Position numbers and translations under genes: made by a program. DNA of 64,000 nt from Micromonospora sp. C28SCA-DRY-2. Lineage in GTDB: Bacteria > Actinomycetota > Actinomycetes > Mycobacteriales > Micromonosporaceae. Each line of letters starts with the position of its first letter. Positions within the stretch are counted from its first letter, which is position 1. The DNA lies in contig NZ_JAUMKD010000001.1 of assembly GCF_030519475.1 (NCBI RefSeq), positions 1,054,001 to 1,118,000 of the forward strand, read 5' to 3'. Shown one piece after another: positions 26,391-38,501 of the stretch. Under the pieces are notes generated by a model, which was not told where the DNA came from, made no database searches, and saw only the letters and a program-made list of their open reading frames with translations.

Positions 26391-26604
26391 CGGTGTCTCC
26401 CTGCTGAGATCCTCCGCCGGCGTCCACCGGCCCGGGCGCCGATCATGCCGTACGCCGTGACCGTCATACACCCCGCACCGCGCTGGTGGAAGTTCCGCCC
26501 CGGTGTGTCCCGCCCGGACGTCGCCCGGGCGGCCGGTCGGACGCTGGGCGGCGCGGGCGGGCGATGGCAAACTGAGCCAAACGACGCCAACCCCGGGAGT
26601 TTCC

Positions 26605-26832
26605 GTGGAGCCGAGGTTCCTGCTCCTCTCCGACGTGGCCGCCGAGCTGAACGTGTCGGATTCGCAGGTCTACCACATGGTGCGCAGCGGCGAACTGCCG
26701 GCGATCAAGATCGGCGGGCGTGGCCAGTGGCGCGTGGAGCGGGCCCAACTGGAGGAGTACATCCAGCGCAAGTACGCGGAGACCGCCGAGTGGGTACGCA
26801 GCAACCCGCTCGCCGACCGCGACCAGGAGTGA
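26605..26832 (+). CDS. Excisionase-type helix-turn-helix DNA-binding protein
   Basis: The 75-residue protein is a single MerR/excisionase-like winged-helix domain: [20 protein letters not shown] is the helix-turn-helix, [20 protein letters not shown] the wing, and [16 protein letters not shown] the trailing helix. Small stand-alone proteins of this type in actinobacteria act as transcription regulators (BldC is the best known), but this one is a different subfamily and its targets are unknown. The GTG at 26605 has GGGAG six bases upstream. No integrase or attachment site accompanies it, so a phage excisionase role is unlikely. Confidence 0.88.
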   Translation: MEPRFLLLSDVAAELNVSDSQVYHMVRSGELPAIKIGGRGQWRVERAQLEEYIQRKYAETAEWVRSNPLADRDQE

Positions 26833-26936
26833 CCCGACCAGTGCGCGGAGCCATTGACCACAGGCTTCGCCATGCCCAACAATGAGACTCGTTCGGAGGC
26901 AAACGAAGGCAAACGCAAGAACAAGGGGGTAGCGCG

Positions 26937-27539
26937 ATGACGGACTCCCGCCGACCCGGCCCGTCGCGACCGCCGGTGCGGCTGCGGCCCGCGCCCTCCT
27001 TCGAGCCGCCCTACGCCGACGAGGACGGCAGCCACTGGCCGTCGCCCGGGCCGGGCCAGCTCGCCCTCGACCTGTTCGAGGCGGCCCGCCGCGAGCCCGG
27101 CCGCCCGCCGGACCGGCGACTGCGGGCCGGGCCGACCCCCGCCCGCCCCGGTCGGCACACCCCCGGCCCGCTGCCCCCCGGCGCCCTGGTGACCGCCACC
27201 CCGGAGGCGACCCGGGCCGCCCACCGGTTCGTCGGTACCTGCCTCGAAGTGCTCAACGGCTACCGCCCACCCGGCCAACTCCGGCCGCTGCTCGATCCCG
27301 GCCGGGCCGCCGAGCTGCTGCCCGAGCTGGCCCGGGCCGGCACGCGGACGGGCCCGGTACGCCGCCGGTCCACCCGGCCCGCGGTGCGGCTGCGCCGGCT
27401 GCGGGTCTGCGAACCCCGGGCCGCCGCCGTCGAGGTGGCCGCGGTGCTGGCCGGCGGCAACGGCCACACCTGGGCAATGGCGCTGCGCCTGGAACACCGC
27501 CGCGGCGCCTGGCTCTGCACCGCCCTCCAGGTCCTCTGA
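26937..27539 (+). CDS. Rv3235-family protein
   Basis: The 200-residue protein has a Pro/Arg-rich, probably disordered first half. The C-terminal domain follows: AAHRFVGTCLEVLNGYRPPGQLRPLL, then RPAVRLRRLRVCEPRAAAVE and ALRLEHRRGAWLCTALQVL. These are the features of the Rv3235 family, found beside secA in many actinobacteria, as here. Function is unknown; the small alpha/beta C-terminal domain and lack of membrane segments suggest a cytoplasmic accessory protein. The ATG at 26937 follows AAGGGGGTAGCGCG. Confidence 0.85.
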   Translation: MTDSRRPGPSRPPVRLRPAPSFEPPYADEDGSHWPSPGPGQLALDLFEAARREPGRPPDRRLRAGPTPARPGRHTPGPLPPGALVTATPEATRAAHRFVGTCLEVLNGYRPPGQLRPLLDPGRAAELLPELARAGTRTGPVRRRSTRPAVRLRRLRVCEPRAAAVEVAAVLAGGNGHTWAMALRLEHRRGAWLCTALQVL

Positions 27540-27796
27540 CCCGGGCCCCCACCCCGGCCGCGGACGGCCACCTGTTGATCCACTCCGGATGCGGCATCCC
27601 GGGGCTTCCCCGCGACGAAAGACCACCAGATGCCGCACGCCGCGTGGGTCACCCGGTGCCGCCGTAACCGGTCGTCGGTCCCGCCGGCTCGGCGGCCGTT
27701 GGACCGCCCGGGGCGTCCACCTGGCTCGGTCGGTGGACGTCCCGGGTCTCCAGCTCTCCGCACGGCCGGCCGGGTGCGGATGGACCCGGGAACGCC
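27540..27796. other. Non-coding stretch between convergent Rv3235-like and secA genes
   Basis: Apart from the hairpin at its right end, this stretch holds no coding frame with protein-like composition, no RNA gene and no repeat that I can support. Confidence 0.5.
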
Positions 27797-27829
27797 GACG
27801 GGCCCCGGCCAGGTCGGCCGGGGCCCGTC
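27797..27829 (-). terminator. Terminator downstream of secA
   Basis: GACGGGCCCCGGCC and GGCCGGGGCCCGTC form a perfect 14-bp stem with a 5-nt loop, 16 nt beyond the secA stop codon. It lies between convergent genes and may act in both directions. Confidence 0.85.
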
Positions 27830-27844
27830 GGGGCGACTGTCGGA

Positions 27845-30766
<2,922 letters not shown>

Positions 30767-30934
30767 GGATCAACGCTCCCCTAGACAGTCTCGAACCATC
30801 GTAGGCGCTCCATCGGGGCGATGGTCACTGGTGGCGGCGGTCCGGCCCGGCGAAAACGACATAACGCGCAGCCGATCCGCCAGCGCCGGGATTATCCGTT
30901 ACGCCGTCCGCGAACGATCCGGCACGATGACCCG

Positions 30935-32092
30935 GTGGACCCCGTGGAGATCACCGAGGACGGCCTGTTGCTGCGCCCGTGGCAGGCCACCGACGCCGAC
31001 GCCGTGCACCGGGCGTGCCAGGATCCGGACATCCAGCGCTGGACCACCGTACCTCGCCCGTACCGGCCCGAACACGCCAGCGCGTTCGTCACCGAGGTGG
31101 CGCCGGGCGACTGGGCGGCCGGCCGGGGTGCGCCGTTCGCGGTCTGCGACGCGGTCACCGGTGAGCTGCTGGGGTCGTGCGGGCTGGTCTCCATCGACCC
31201 CGTCCTGCGCTCCGGCGAGATCGGCTACTGGGTCGCCCCCTGGGCCCGCGGGCGCGGGGTCACCGTCCGGGCCGCCCGGGCGGTCGCCCGCTGGGCCTTC
31301 GACAGCCTCGAGCTGCGCCGGCTGATCTGGCAGGCCGAGGTCGGCAACCACGCGTCCCGGCTGGTGGCGCTCCGCACCGGGTTCCGGATCGAGGGGCGGC
31401 TGCGGCTGGCGGACCCGACCCCGGAGGGCGGCAACCAGGGCTGGATCGGCTCGCTGCTGCCCGGCGAGGTGCCGGCCCCCGGCAGCACCGGTCCCGCCGG
31501 CCCCGGCACCCTGGAGGCCCGGCGGGCCGCCGTCTTCGGCCGCCCGCAGCCGGTCCTCTTCGCCACCGCCGGCGCCACCGAGCTACGGCTGCGCCCGGTG
31601 GAGGAACGCGACCTGGACGCCATCGTGGCCACCTGCCGAGACCCGGAGACGGTCCGCTGGACCACGGTGCCCGACCCGTACCAGCGCGAGCACGCCGAGG
31701 GGTTCCGCCGGGACGTCGCGGAGGCGGGCTGGGCGGGAGGCACCGGGGCGACGTACGCGATCGCCGACGCCGATGACCGGTACGCCGGCTCGATCGACCT
31801 GCGCATCTCCCCGGCCGACCCGCTGGTGGCCGACGTCGGCTTCATGACCGCCCCGCACGCCCGGGGCCGGGGCTACCAGCCGGCCGCCCTCGCCGCGCTC
31901 TGCGCCTGGGGCTTCGCCACGCTCGGCCTGGCCCGCGTCGAGTGGCGGGCCGACGTGGGCAACACCGCCTCCCGCCGGGTCGCCGAGAAGGCCGGCTTCA
32001 CCGTCGAGGGCACCGCCCGGGGCGGGGTCAACCACCGCGGCCAGCGGCTGGACGTCTGGGTCGCCGGGCTGCTCGCCGAGGACCTGACGTGA
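30935..32092 (+). CDS. Double-domain GNAT acetyltransferase
   Basis: The 385-residue protein contains two GNAT domains of the RimJ/RimL type, about residues 1-180 and 205-385. Each has the ARGRG acetyl-CoA-binding motif (APWARGRGVTVRAARAVARW and APHARGRGYQPAALAALCAW) and the C-terminal signature LxxRxVAxxxGF (ASRLVALRTGF and ASRRVAEKAGF). Each also repeats the phrase WTTVPxPY near its start, so the halves are an internal duplication. RimJ/RimL enzymes acetylate protein N-termini or small amines; the substrate here is unknown. The GTG at 30935 gives the family-like start; the frame upstream is non-coding. The stop overlaps the next gene's GTG. Confidence 0.85.
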   Translation: MDPVEITEDGLLLRPWQATDADAVHRACQDPDIQRWTTVPRPYRPEHASAFVTEVAPGDWAAGRGAPFAVCDAVTGELLGSCGLVSIDPVLRSGEIGYWVAPWARGRGVTVRAARAVARWAFDSLELRRLIWQAEVGNHASRLVALRTGFRIEGRLRLADPTPEGGNQGWIGSLLPGEVPAPGSTGPAGPGTLEARRAAVFGRPQPVLFATAGATELRLRPVEERDLDAIVATCRDPETVRWTTVPDPYQREHAEGFRRDVAEAGWAGGTGATYAIADADDRYAGSIDLRISPADPLVADVGFMTAPHARGRGYQPAALAALCAWGFATLGLARVEWRADVGNTASRRVAEKAGFTVEGTARGGVNHRGQRLDVWVAGLLAEDLT

Positions 32093-33198
32093 CGCCGAAG
32101 GTCATCGAGGCGTACGGGGTGCGGTTGCGGGAGAACCGGGCGGACGACGTCGCCGACACCGCCGCCGCCTGCGCCGACCCGTTGACCCAGCGCTTCATCT
32201 CCGGCCTGCCGTCGCCGTACACCGAGGCGGACGCCCGCTGGTGGGTCACCGAGGGGGCGCCCGCGGCCTGGGCCAGCGGCGGGGCCGCCTACGTGGTGGC
32301 CGACCCGGACACCGACCGGCTGCTCGGCGCGGTCGGGCTGGGCCACCCGGTGCCCTACCGGAGCCAGGCCGAGATCGGCTACTGGGTGGCGCCGTGGGCG
32401 CGCGGGCGGGGCGTGGCCAGCGCGGCGACCCGGGCGCTGGCGGAGCACGCGTTCGCCACCGGGACCGCCCGGCTGGAACTGTTCACCCACGAGGAGAACA
32501 CCGCCAGCCAGCGGGTCGCGCTCGCCGCCGGCTTCCGCTACGAGGGCGTACGCCGCGCCGCCAGCCCGAACCGTGACGGCGGCCGGCACGACCTGCTCGC
32601 CTGGGTACGCCTCGCCGGCGACCCGCCCGGACCGGCCCCGCGCCCGCTGCCCGACCTGGCCGACGGCCGGCTCACCGACGGCGCGGTGACCCTGCGCCGG
32701 CTCGCCCCGGACGACGCGGACCTGATGTTCCGGCTGCACACGCTGCCCGAGGTGGTGGCGAACCAGGCACCACCCGTGCCGCCCACCCGGGACGCGATCG
32801 AGCGGCGTTGCCGACTCTCGGAGAGCGCCTGGCTCACCGGCGCCATCGCGCGGCTGCTGATCGTCGACGCGACCACCGGCGAACCGCTGGGCAGCTGCGG
32901 ATTGTCGTACACCGACCTGCCGGCGGGTGAGGCGAGCCTCGGCTACGCGCTGCTGCCGGCCGCGCGGGGTCGCGGCCTCGCCACCCGGGCCGTCCGGCTG
33001 CTCGCCGGCTGGGCGTTCGGGCCGACCGGCATCGCCCGGCTGACCGCCGGCACCATGCCCGACAACATCGCCTCGCACCGGGTGCTGGAGAAGGTCGGGT
33101 TCCGCCGCGAGGGGCTGCTGCGCGGGCGGCTGCCCGGCCTGGCCGGAACGCGGATCGACGACCTGGTCTTCGGCCTGCTACCGGAGGAGCTGCGCTGA
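32089..33198 (+). CDS. Double-domain GNAT acetyltransferase (paralog of preceding gene)
   Basis: This 369-residue protein again has two RimJ/RimL-type GNAT domains. The first shows EIGYWVAPWARGRGVASAATR and NTASQRVALAAGFRYEGVRR; the second shows GYALLPAARGRGLATRAVRL and NIASHRVLEKVGFRREGLLRG. The GTG start at 32089 overlaps the preceding TGA as GTGA, so the two genes are translationally coupled and probably co-expressed. The domain order and spacing mirror the upstream protein, pointing to gene duplication after an earlier domain duplication. No substrate can be inferred. A stem-loop terminator follows six bases after the stop codon. Confidence 0.85.
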   Translation: MTPKVIEAYGVRLRENRADDVADTAAACADPLTQRFISGLPSPYTEADARWWVTEGAPAAWASGGAAYVVADPDTDRLLGAVGLGHPVPYRSQAEIGYWVAPWARGRGVASAATRALAEHAFATGTARLELFTHEENTASQRVALAAGFRYEGVRRAASPNRDGGRHDLLAWVRLAGDPPGPAPRPLPDLADGRLTDGAVTLRRLAPDDADLMFRLHTLPEVVANQAPPVPPTRDAIERRCRLSESAWLTGAIARLLIVDATTGEPLGSCGLSYTDLPAGEASLGYALLPAARGRGLATRAVRLLAGWAFGPTGIARLTAGTMPDNIASHRVLEKVGFRREGLLRGRLPGLAGTRIDDLVFGLLPEELR

Positions 33199-33203
33199 CC
33201 CGC

Positions 33204-33239
33204 GCGGTCGCCGGGGGCGGTGCCGCCGCCGGCGACCGC
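33204..33239 (+). terminator. Terminator of the double-GNAT operon
   Basis: GCGGTCGCCGG and CCGGCGACCGC form an 11-bp stem, continued inward by GGCGG/CCGCC after one G-G mismatch. It begins six bases after the GNAT stop codon. Confidence 0.75.
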
Positions 33240-33276
33240 GGACCGTCGAGCGGTGCCCACCGGGCCGCGCGGCCGG

Positions 33277-33307
33277 TCGTGGTGGCGGTCGGGTGCCGCC
33301 ACCACGA
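33277..33307 (-). terminator. Terminator downstream of hpf
   Basis: TCGTGGTGGCGG and CCGCCACCACGA form a perfect 12-bp stem with a 7-nt loop, 14 nt past the hpf stop codon on the minus strand. Confidence 0.75.
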
Positions 33308-33321
33308 CGGCGCTCGACTGC

Positions 33322-33969
33322 TCAGATCGCCAGCGAGATGATCCCGTAGTCGTAGGCGTGCCGGCGGTAGACGACGCTCGGCCGGCCGGACTCCTTGTCC
33401 TGGAACAGGTAGAAGTCGTGGCCGACGAGCTCCATCTGGAACAGCGCGTCGTCGACGGTCATCGGCTCGGCGGGGTGCACCTTCTCCCGCGCGATGTGCC
33501 AGGGCTGGTCGTCGTACTCGTCCTCGGTGTCGACCCGTTCGGCGACCGCGGTGGCGGTGGCCGCGCTGGCGCCGTTCACCGGGGCGGACAGCGGCGGGGC
33601 GTCGAGATCCGCCACGGGCAGGCCGGCGGTGGCGGCGGCCACGGAGAGCGGCGCGTGCCGACCCCGGTGGACCCGACGGCGGTCGGCCGCCCGGCGCAAC
33701 CGGGTGTCGAGCTTGGCGATCGCCGCGTCGAGCGCGCTGTAGAAGTCGTTCGTGCACGCCTCGGCCCGGATCACCGGGCCACGGGACACGCAGGTTATCT
33801 CCACTCGCTGGCAGTGGTCCGCCTGGCGCGGGTTGCGCTCGTGGAACAGCTCCACATCGACCCGAATGAGTTTGTGATCGTAGCGTTCGATCTTCGCGAG
33901 TTTCTCCGCGACGTGCACCCGGTAATGGTCGGGAACTTCGACGTTCCGGCCCTTGACCACGATGTCCAC
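33322..33969 (-). CDS. hpf: Long-form ribosome hibernation promoting factor (HPF/RaiA)
   Basis: The 215-residue protein has the N-terminal S30AE domain (MDIVVKGRNVEVPDHYRVHV, then FYSALDAAIAKLDTRLRRAA, about residues 1-105). A variable Ala-rich linker follows, then the C-terminal dimerisation domain (EKVHPAEPMTVDDALFQMEL and VVYRRHAYDYGIISL). Long-form HPF binds the 30S decoding region and joins two 70S particles into inactive 100S ribosomes in stationary phase or stress. Its place between comF and secA is conserved in actinobacteria. Confidence 0.95.
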   Translation of the reverse strand: MDIVVKGRNVEVPDHYRVHVAEKLAKIERYDHKLIRVDVELFHERNPRQADHCQRVEITCVSRGPVIRAEACTNDFYSALDAAIAKLDTRLRRAADRRRVHRGRHAPLSVAAATAGLPVADLDAPPLSAPVNGASAATATAVAERVDTEDEYDDQPWHIAREKVHPAEPMTVDDALFQMELVGHDFYLFQDKESGRPSVVYRRHAYDYGIISLAI

Positions 33970-34216
33970 GTGACCTCCTTGCTCGGATGGTCGTTCGATC
34001 CGGCATCCGGTCGCACGCCCCGGGGAGGTCCCACTCGGCGTCGACCGGTCGATACGGCTACGCCTCCTTTCACCGCCGGGGGCGGGTGGGAAAGACCTCC
34101 TACCCCCGACAGCAAAACGCTAACTCCTGTTCCAGGCACAGTCACCCCTGGTTGCCGAGACGGCTCAGGAATTTTCACAGCTCGTACACCATCGGGTGAA
34201 ACGGAAACACGAACGG
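33970..34216. other. Non-coding stretch upstream of hpf
   Basis: These 247 bases between comF and hpf are less GC-rich than the rest of the window and should hold the hpf promoter. AAACGCTAACTCC, TGAAAATTCC and TCGTACACC-like stretches occur, but I cannot fix a -35/-10 pair. No coding frame is credible. Confidence 0.45.
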
Positions 34217-34921
34217 TTACGACTGTTGCCGTTTCTCGGTCGCCGCGAGCACCGCGGCCACCGTGGGTGACAGTCCGGTCGCAACCAGCTCGCGGCTGAC
34301 GGCGGCGATCGTGGCGCCGGTGGTGACGATGTCGTCCAGCACCACCACGGCGGTCCCCGGCGGCGCCGGCGGCACCCGGCCGCGCGACCGGAACGCCGAC
34401 TCGGCCGCCGCGGCCCGGCCCGCGCTGTCCAGCGTCACCGAGTCCGGGCGGGGCAGGGCGCGCAGCGGGCGCGAGACCCGCACCGGCCAGCCGGCCCGCC
34501 GCAGCCGGTACGCGCAGTGCCGGGCCAGCCGGCCGAGGTGGTCGCCGTAGCGGGCCCGGGCCGCCGCCGCCGTGTCCGGCACCGGCACCAGGGTCACCGG
34601 GCGCGGCCCGCCGAGCGCGGTCGCCACCACCTCGGCGAGCAGTCCGCCCAGTGGCCGGGCCAGGCCGTGCCGGCCGTGTTCCTTGTAGGCCAGCAGCGTC
34701 TCCCGCAGCGGCCCGGCGTACGGGCCGAGGGCGACGCAGGGCGGCAGGCCGGGCGGGGCGGGTGTGGGTCGCGCCGGACGGGGCCGCAGCGCCTGCAACA
34801 GCCCGGCGCACGCCGGGCACACGCCGTGCCGCAGGCCGGGCCGGCGTTCCCGGCAACCCGCGCAGTCGGCGGGCAGCACCAGGTCGGCGAGGTCCGCCCA
34901 GAGCGCGCCGACGTCCCGCAC
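34217..34921 (-). CDS. ComF-family phosphoribosyltransferase-like protein
   Basis: The 234-residue protein has the ComF double zinc-finger-like N-terminus (LVLPADCAGCRERRPGLRHG, then VCPACAGLL). A type I phosphoribosyltransferase domain follows, with VTLVPVPDTAAAARARYGDH and the PRPP-binding loop VVVLDDIVTTGATIAAVSRE. ComF family members are linked to DNA uptake in competent bacteria, but in actinobacteria the role is unproven. The GTG at 34919-34921 lies five bases after the lpqB stop codon, so it is probably expressed with mtrAB-lpqB. Confidence 0.9.
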   Translation of the reverse strand: MRDVGALWADLADLVLPADCAGCRERRPGLRHGVCPACAGLLQALRPRPARPTPAPPGLPPCVALGPYAGPLRETLLAYKEHGRHGLARPLGGLLAEVVATALGGPRPVTLVPVPDTAAAARARYGDHLGRLARHCAYRLRRAGWPVRVSRPLRALPRPDSVTLDSAGRAAAAESAFRSRGRVPPAPPGTAVVVLDDIVTTGATIAAVSRELVATGLSPTVAAVLAATEKRQQS

Positions 34922-34926
34922 CGGGA

Positions 34927-36726
34927 TCAGTAGAGGAAGAAGGGGGCGGTCGGGTTGCCGGAGCGGTCCCCGGTCGGGTCCGGGTTGACGTCGAGCACCT
35001 GGTCCGACTGGATCCGCGTCGACCCGCTGTAGGAGACCCCGTTGGCCTCGTACATCACCGCGCTGGGCTGCGGTGCCACCGGGTTGACCGGGTACGCCAC
35101 CAGGTGGGTCACCCGGGCGCCCACGTTCTCCTGCAGCGCGGTCTGCCGGGCGCCGTCGACGCTGACGTCGTAGACCGCCGGGCGGTCGGTCGAACCGCCC
35201 ACCACCAGCCGGTCCTCGCCGGCCCAGTCGACCGCCGAGAGCGCGGTCAGCGAGGTGAACACCCGCCGCGCCGGCCCGACGGTGACGCTGTCGCCGTCCA
35301 TGTCCACGGCGGCCACGTAGAGCCCGCCGCCGACGATGAGCGCGATCCGCTGGCCGTCCAGCGACGCCGCCACGGCGGTGACCGCCCCGGTCACGCCGTT
35401 GAGCTGCACCCTGCTCATCCGCGCGTCGCGGTCGAAGAGGTAGAGGCTCCCGTCGGCCACCACCAGCCCGCGCGGCTGCAGCGGGTCGAGGGTACGCAGC
35501 CAGACCGGCCGGCCCACCGCCGTGTGTACGGGCCCCTTGCGCAGGCCGGCCAGCGGGGCGGCGCCGCTGCCGACGGCCAGCCGCTGCCGCTTGTCCGGGC
35601 CGGTGACCACCAGCGCGGCCAGCGTCCGGTCGTTGATCCGGTCGAAGTTGGCCGACACCACGTTGCGGTTGTCGCCCTCGGCCAGCGGCACCGTTCCGGG
35701 CTCCCCCACCACGGCGAGCGGGTGCACGGCGCCGTCGTAGACGCAGAACCGGTGCGGGTTCTGCGCCAGCTCGTAGACCGGGTTGGCCCGCCGCTGGCCG
35801 GCCAGGTCGACCACCCGGCGGGACTGGTTCTGCACCTTCAGTTCCACCTGCCCGTCGAGGTTGGGCAGCGACCAGGCGAGTTGGGTCGCGAACTGGTCCA
35901 GCCGCTCCTCGTCGTTGGCGGGCAGCGCCAGGTTGACCTCCCACCGGTCGGCGCTGCCGGTGGCGTTGTTGATCAGCTCGGTGCGGTCGGGGAGCGGGAC
36001 GACCGCCGTGCGCAGCCAGTCGGACGGGCCGCCGATCAGCCAGCGGACCACCTCGGTGACCTGCCGCTCCTCCGGCACCGCCTCGGGCAGGTAACGCAGG
36101 TCGGGCACCAGCCGGGCGCGGTCGGAACTCCAGAAGTAGACCGAGGACTCCTTGTAGTACTGGGCCAGCGCCACGTCGCTGAGCAGCAGCGCGTTCGGCG
36201 GGTCCTGCACGTACAGGCCGGCCTGCTCGACGTCGCCCTGGCCGGGGACGGCCGCGCTGACCAGCTTGAACTCGTAGCTGCGCTCGGTGGCCACCGGGGG
36301 CAGCAGGGTGCCGTTCGCCCGCAGCAGGCCGACCTGCTGCACGTTGATGGTCACCTTCGTGCTGTCGACGTCGGGCGTGATCACCGGATCGTCGGTCAGC
36401 CGTACCACGGTGAGGGCGACCTCGCTGCCCTGCTTCTCCTGGAGCCGGTCGTGGTGCCGCGGGTCGATGAACTCCTTGACCCGGTCGTAGGCGCGGTCCG
36501 GCTCGCCGGCGGCGGCGGCCAGGAAGTTGTTGACGAACGTCTGGGCGTTGCTCCCGGCGGCCGTCCGGGCCGGCGGCTGGAGGCTGCCGCCGCTGACGGA
36601 CCCGGCCCCGGCCGTGGAGACCCGGCGCTCCACCTCGACATCGGTGCTGGCCGGGATGCCGCAGCCGGTCAGCCCGAGGGCGAGCAGTGCGACGCCCGCG
36701 ACGCCGGTCAGCAGCGGGCGCCTCAC
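34927..36726 (-). CDS. lpqB: Lipoprotein LpqB, MtrAB accessory protein
   Basis: The 599-residue protein starts MRRPLLTGVAGVALLALGLTGCG, a lipoprotein signal peptide with an LTGC lipobox. A GerMN-like domain follows (about residues 150-260, LLSDVALAQYYKESSVYFWS, then VVRWLIGGPSDWLRTAVVPL), and the C-terminal half is a beta-propeller-like region. LpqB binds the extracytoplasmic part of the MtrB kinase and tunes MtrAB signalling in mycobacteria and Streptomyces. Its start codon overlaps the mtrB stop by four bases (GTGA), as expected for the conserved mtrA-mtrB-lpqB operon. Confidence 0.96.
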   Translation of the reverse strand: MRRPLLTGVAGVALLALGLTGCGIPASTDVEVERRVSTAGAGSVSGGSLQPPARTAAGSNAQTFVNNFLAAAAGEPDRAYDRVKEFIDPRHHDRLQEKQGSEVALTVVRLTDDPVITPDVDSTKVTINVQQVGLLRANGTLLPPVATERSYEFKLVSAAVPGQGDVEQAGLYVQDPPNALLLSDVALAQYYKESSVYFWSSDRARLVPDLRYLPEAVPEERQVTEVVRWLIGGPSDWLRTAVVPLPDRTELINNATGSADRWEVNLALPANDEERLDQFATQLAWSLPNLDGQVELKVQNQSRRVVDLAGQRRANPVYELAQNPHRFCVYDGAVHPLAVVGEPGTVPLAEGDNRNVVSANFDRINDRTLAALVVTGPDKRQRLAVGSGAAPLAGLRKGPVHTAVGRPVWLRTLDPLQPRGLVVADGSLYLFDRDARMSRVQLNGVTGAVTAVAASLDGQRIALIVGGGLYVAAVDMDGDSVTVGPARRVFTSLTALSAVDWAGEDRLVVGGSTDRPAVYDVSVDGARQTALQENVGARVTHLVAYPVNPVAPQPSAVMYEANGVSYSGSTRIQSDQVLDVNPDPTGDRSGNPTAPFFLY

Positions 36727-38489
36727 GACCGCGCCTCCGCCCGCTCCCCGGCCGTCCCGTCACCGGCGGGCGCCGGCGTGACGGCCAGCGCGCCACCGGC
36801 GCCCGGCCCGATGGCCAGCAGCCCACCGTCGCGCGGGCCGCCGAACGGCAGCGCCGCGTCGGCCGGCACCAGGCGCAGCGGGGAGGTGGTGAGCCGGTCG
36901 CCGGCGCGGGCCGGCAGGGTGAGCCGGAACTGGGCACCCTGCCCCGGCGCCCCCCACGCCTCCAGCCAGCCGCCGTGCAGGCGGGCGTCCTCCAGGCTGA
37001 TCGACAACCCGAGCCCGGTGCCACCGGTCTGCCGGGCACGGGACGGGTCGGCCCGCCAGAACCGGTTGAAGACCAGCTTCTCCTCGCCCGGCTTGAGCCC
37101 CACCCCGCGGTCCCGGACGGTGATCGCCACCGCTGTCTCGTCCGCGCCCAGGGTGATCAGCACCGGCTTGCCCTCGCCGTGCTCGACCGCGTTGCCGACC
37201 AGGTTGCGCAGCACCCGCTCGACCCGGCGCGGATCCACCTCGGCGATCACCGGGGCGGTCGGCACGTCCAGCTCGATGGCCACCCCGACCCGCTCCGCCA
37301 GCCCGGCCAGCCGGTCGGCGACCCGGTGCACCACCGGCACCAGGTCGGTCGGCTCGGCGTCGAGCATGGCGAAGCCGGCGTCGAAGCGGCTGATCTCCAG
37401 CAGGTCGGTGAGCAGTTCCTCGAACCGGTCCAGCTCGGCCTGGAGCAGTTCGGCGCTGCGGGCGACCGCCGGGTCGAACTCGTCGCGCTCGGCGAAGATC
37501 AGGTCGGCCGCCATCCGGACCGTGGTCAACGGCGTCCGCAGCTCGTGCGACACGTCCGAGGTGAAGCGGCGCTGCAACCGGGACATCTCCTCCAGGCGGA
37601 GGATCTGCCGTTGCAGGTTGGTGGCCATCTGGTTGAAGGAGGCGGCGAGCAGTGCCAGGTCGTCCTCGCCGTTGACCGCCATCCGCTGGTCGAGCAGCCC
37701 GGCGGAGAGCCGCTGCGCCGTCCGGGCGGCCACCCGTACCGGGGTCACCACCAGCCGGGTGACCAGCGCGGCCAGCAGGCCGAGCAGCAGCACCAGGGCG
37801 ACACCGGTGGCCGCCACGGTGGTCCGGGCGTCGGCCGCGGCGGCGTCCTGCCGGGCCAGCGGTACGAAGTAGTAGATCTCGATCTGGCCGAACTCGGTCG
37901 GCACCGGGGAGCCGTACACCAGGTACTTCGTGCGCTCGCCGGTGAGCCGGCCGGTGCGGATCTGCTTGGCCACGTTGCCGTCGGCGACCGCGGCCCGCAG
38001 CTCCCGGCTGATCAGCGGCCGGACGTCGATCGCGGGCGAGCTGCGGGTCTGCAGGATGCCGGGGTGGTCGTCGGCGGTGATCGCCACCACCACGCCGCTG
38101 GTCTGCTGCGGGTCACCGCCGGCCAGGTAGTTGACGGTGCCCTCGATGGTGTCCTGGAGCTGGGCCTCCTGCGGCTGGCTGAAGAGCGAGACCTGCTTGG
38201 CGGTGTAGTCCGCCCCGCTGGTCAGCCGCAGCCGGGTGTCGGTGACCGCGTTCTCCAGCAGGATGTCGGTGATCTTGTTGGCGATCACGTACGCGAACCC
38301 GCCCACCAGCAGGCTGGAGGCGACCAGGGTGATGGTCACCACCCGCAGCTGCAACGAGCGCCGCCAGGTCTGGTGCAGGCCGGCGAGCAGCCGGGCACCG
38401 CGGGCGGCGAGCCCGCGCCACAGCTCCCACGCGGCGCCGCGGCGGCGGGGAGCTGGTGACGGGGAGTCCTGGACCGGGGAGGTGACCAC
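36723..38489 (-). CDS. mtrB: Sensor histidine kinase MtrB
   Basis: The 588-residue kinase has two transmembrane helices (about residues 50-75 and 225-245) around an extracytoplasmic sensor domain. A HAMP domain follows (TRLVVTPVRVAARTAQRLSA), then the HisKA motif FTSDVSHELRTPLTTVRMAA with the phospho-His. The HATPase boxes are NLVGNAVEHGEGKPV, VRDRGVGLKPGEEKLVFNRF and GGTGLGLSISLEDARLHGG. MtrB phosphorylates MtrA to control cell wall metabolism and division. The GTG start at 38489 is 12 nt downstream of the mtrA stop. Confidence 0.97.
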   Translation of the reverse strand: MVTSPVQDSPSPAPRRRGAAWELWRGLAARGARLLAGLHQTWRRSLQLRVVTITLVASSLLVGGFAYVIANKITDILLENAVTDTRLRLTSGADYTAKQVSLFSQPQEAQLQDTIEGTVNYLAGGDPQQTSGVVVAITADDHPGILQTRSSPAIDVRPLISRELRAAVADGNVAKQIRTGRLTGERTKYLVYGSPVPTEFGQIEIYYFVPLARQDAAAADARTTVAATGVALVLLLGLLAALVTRLVVTPVRVAARTAQRLSAGLLDQRMAVNGEDDLALLAASFNQMATNLQRQILRLEEMSRLQRRFTSDVSHELRTPLTTVRMAADLIFAERDEFDPAVARSAELLQAELDRFEELLTDLLEISRFDAGFAMLDAEPTDLVPVVHRVADRLAGLAERVGVAIELDVPTAPVIAEVDPRRVERVLRNLVGNAVEHGEGKPVLITLGADETAVAITVRDRGVGLKPGEEKLVFNRFWRADPSRARQTGGTGLGLSISLEDARLHGGWLEAWGAPGQGAQFRLTLPARAGDRLTTSPLRLVPADAALPFGGPRDGGLLAIGPGAGGALAVTPAPAGDGTAGERAEARS

Positions 38490-38501
38490 AGTGCGACCAG
38501 G

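Noticed and set aside
26605..26832. Excisionase as evidence of an integrated element
   Set aside because: No integrase, attachment-site repeat or phage gene is nearby; stand-alone proteins of this fold are common chromosomal regulators.
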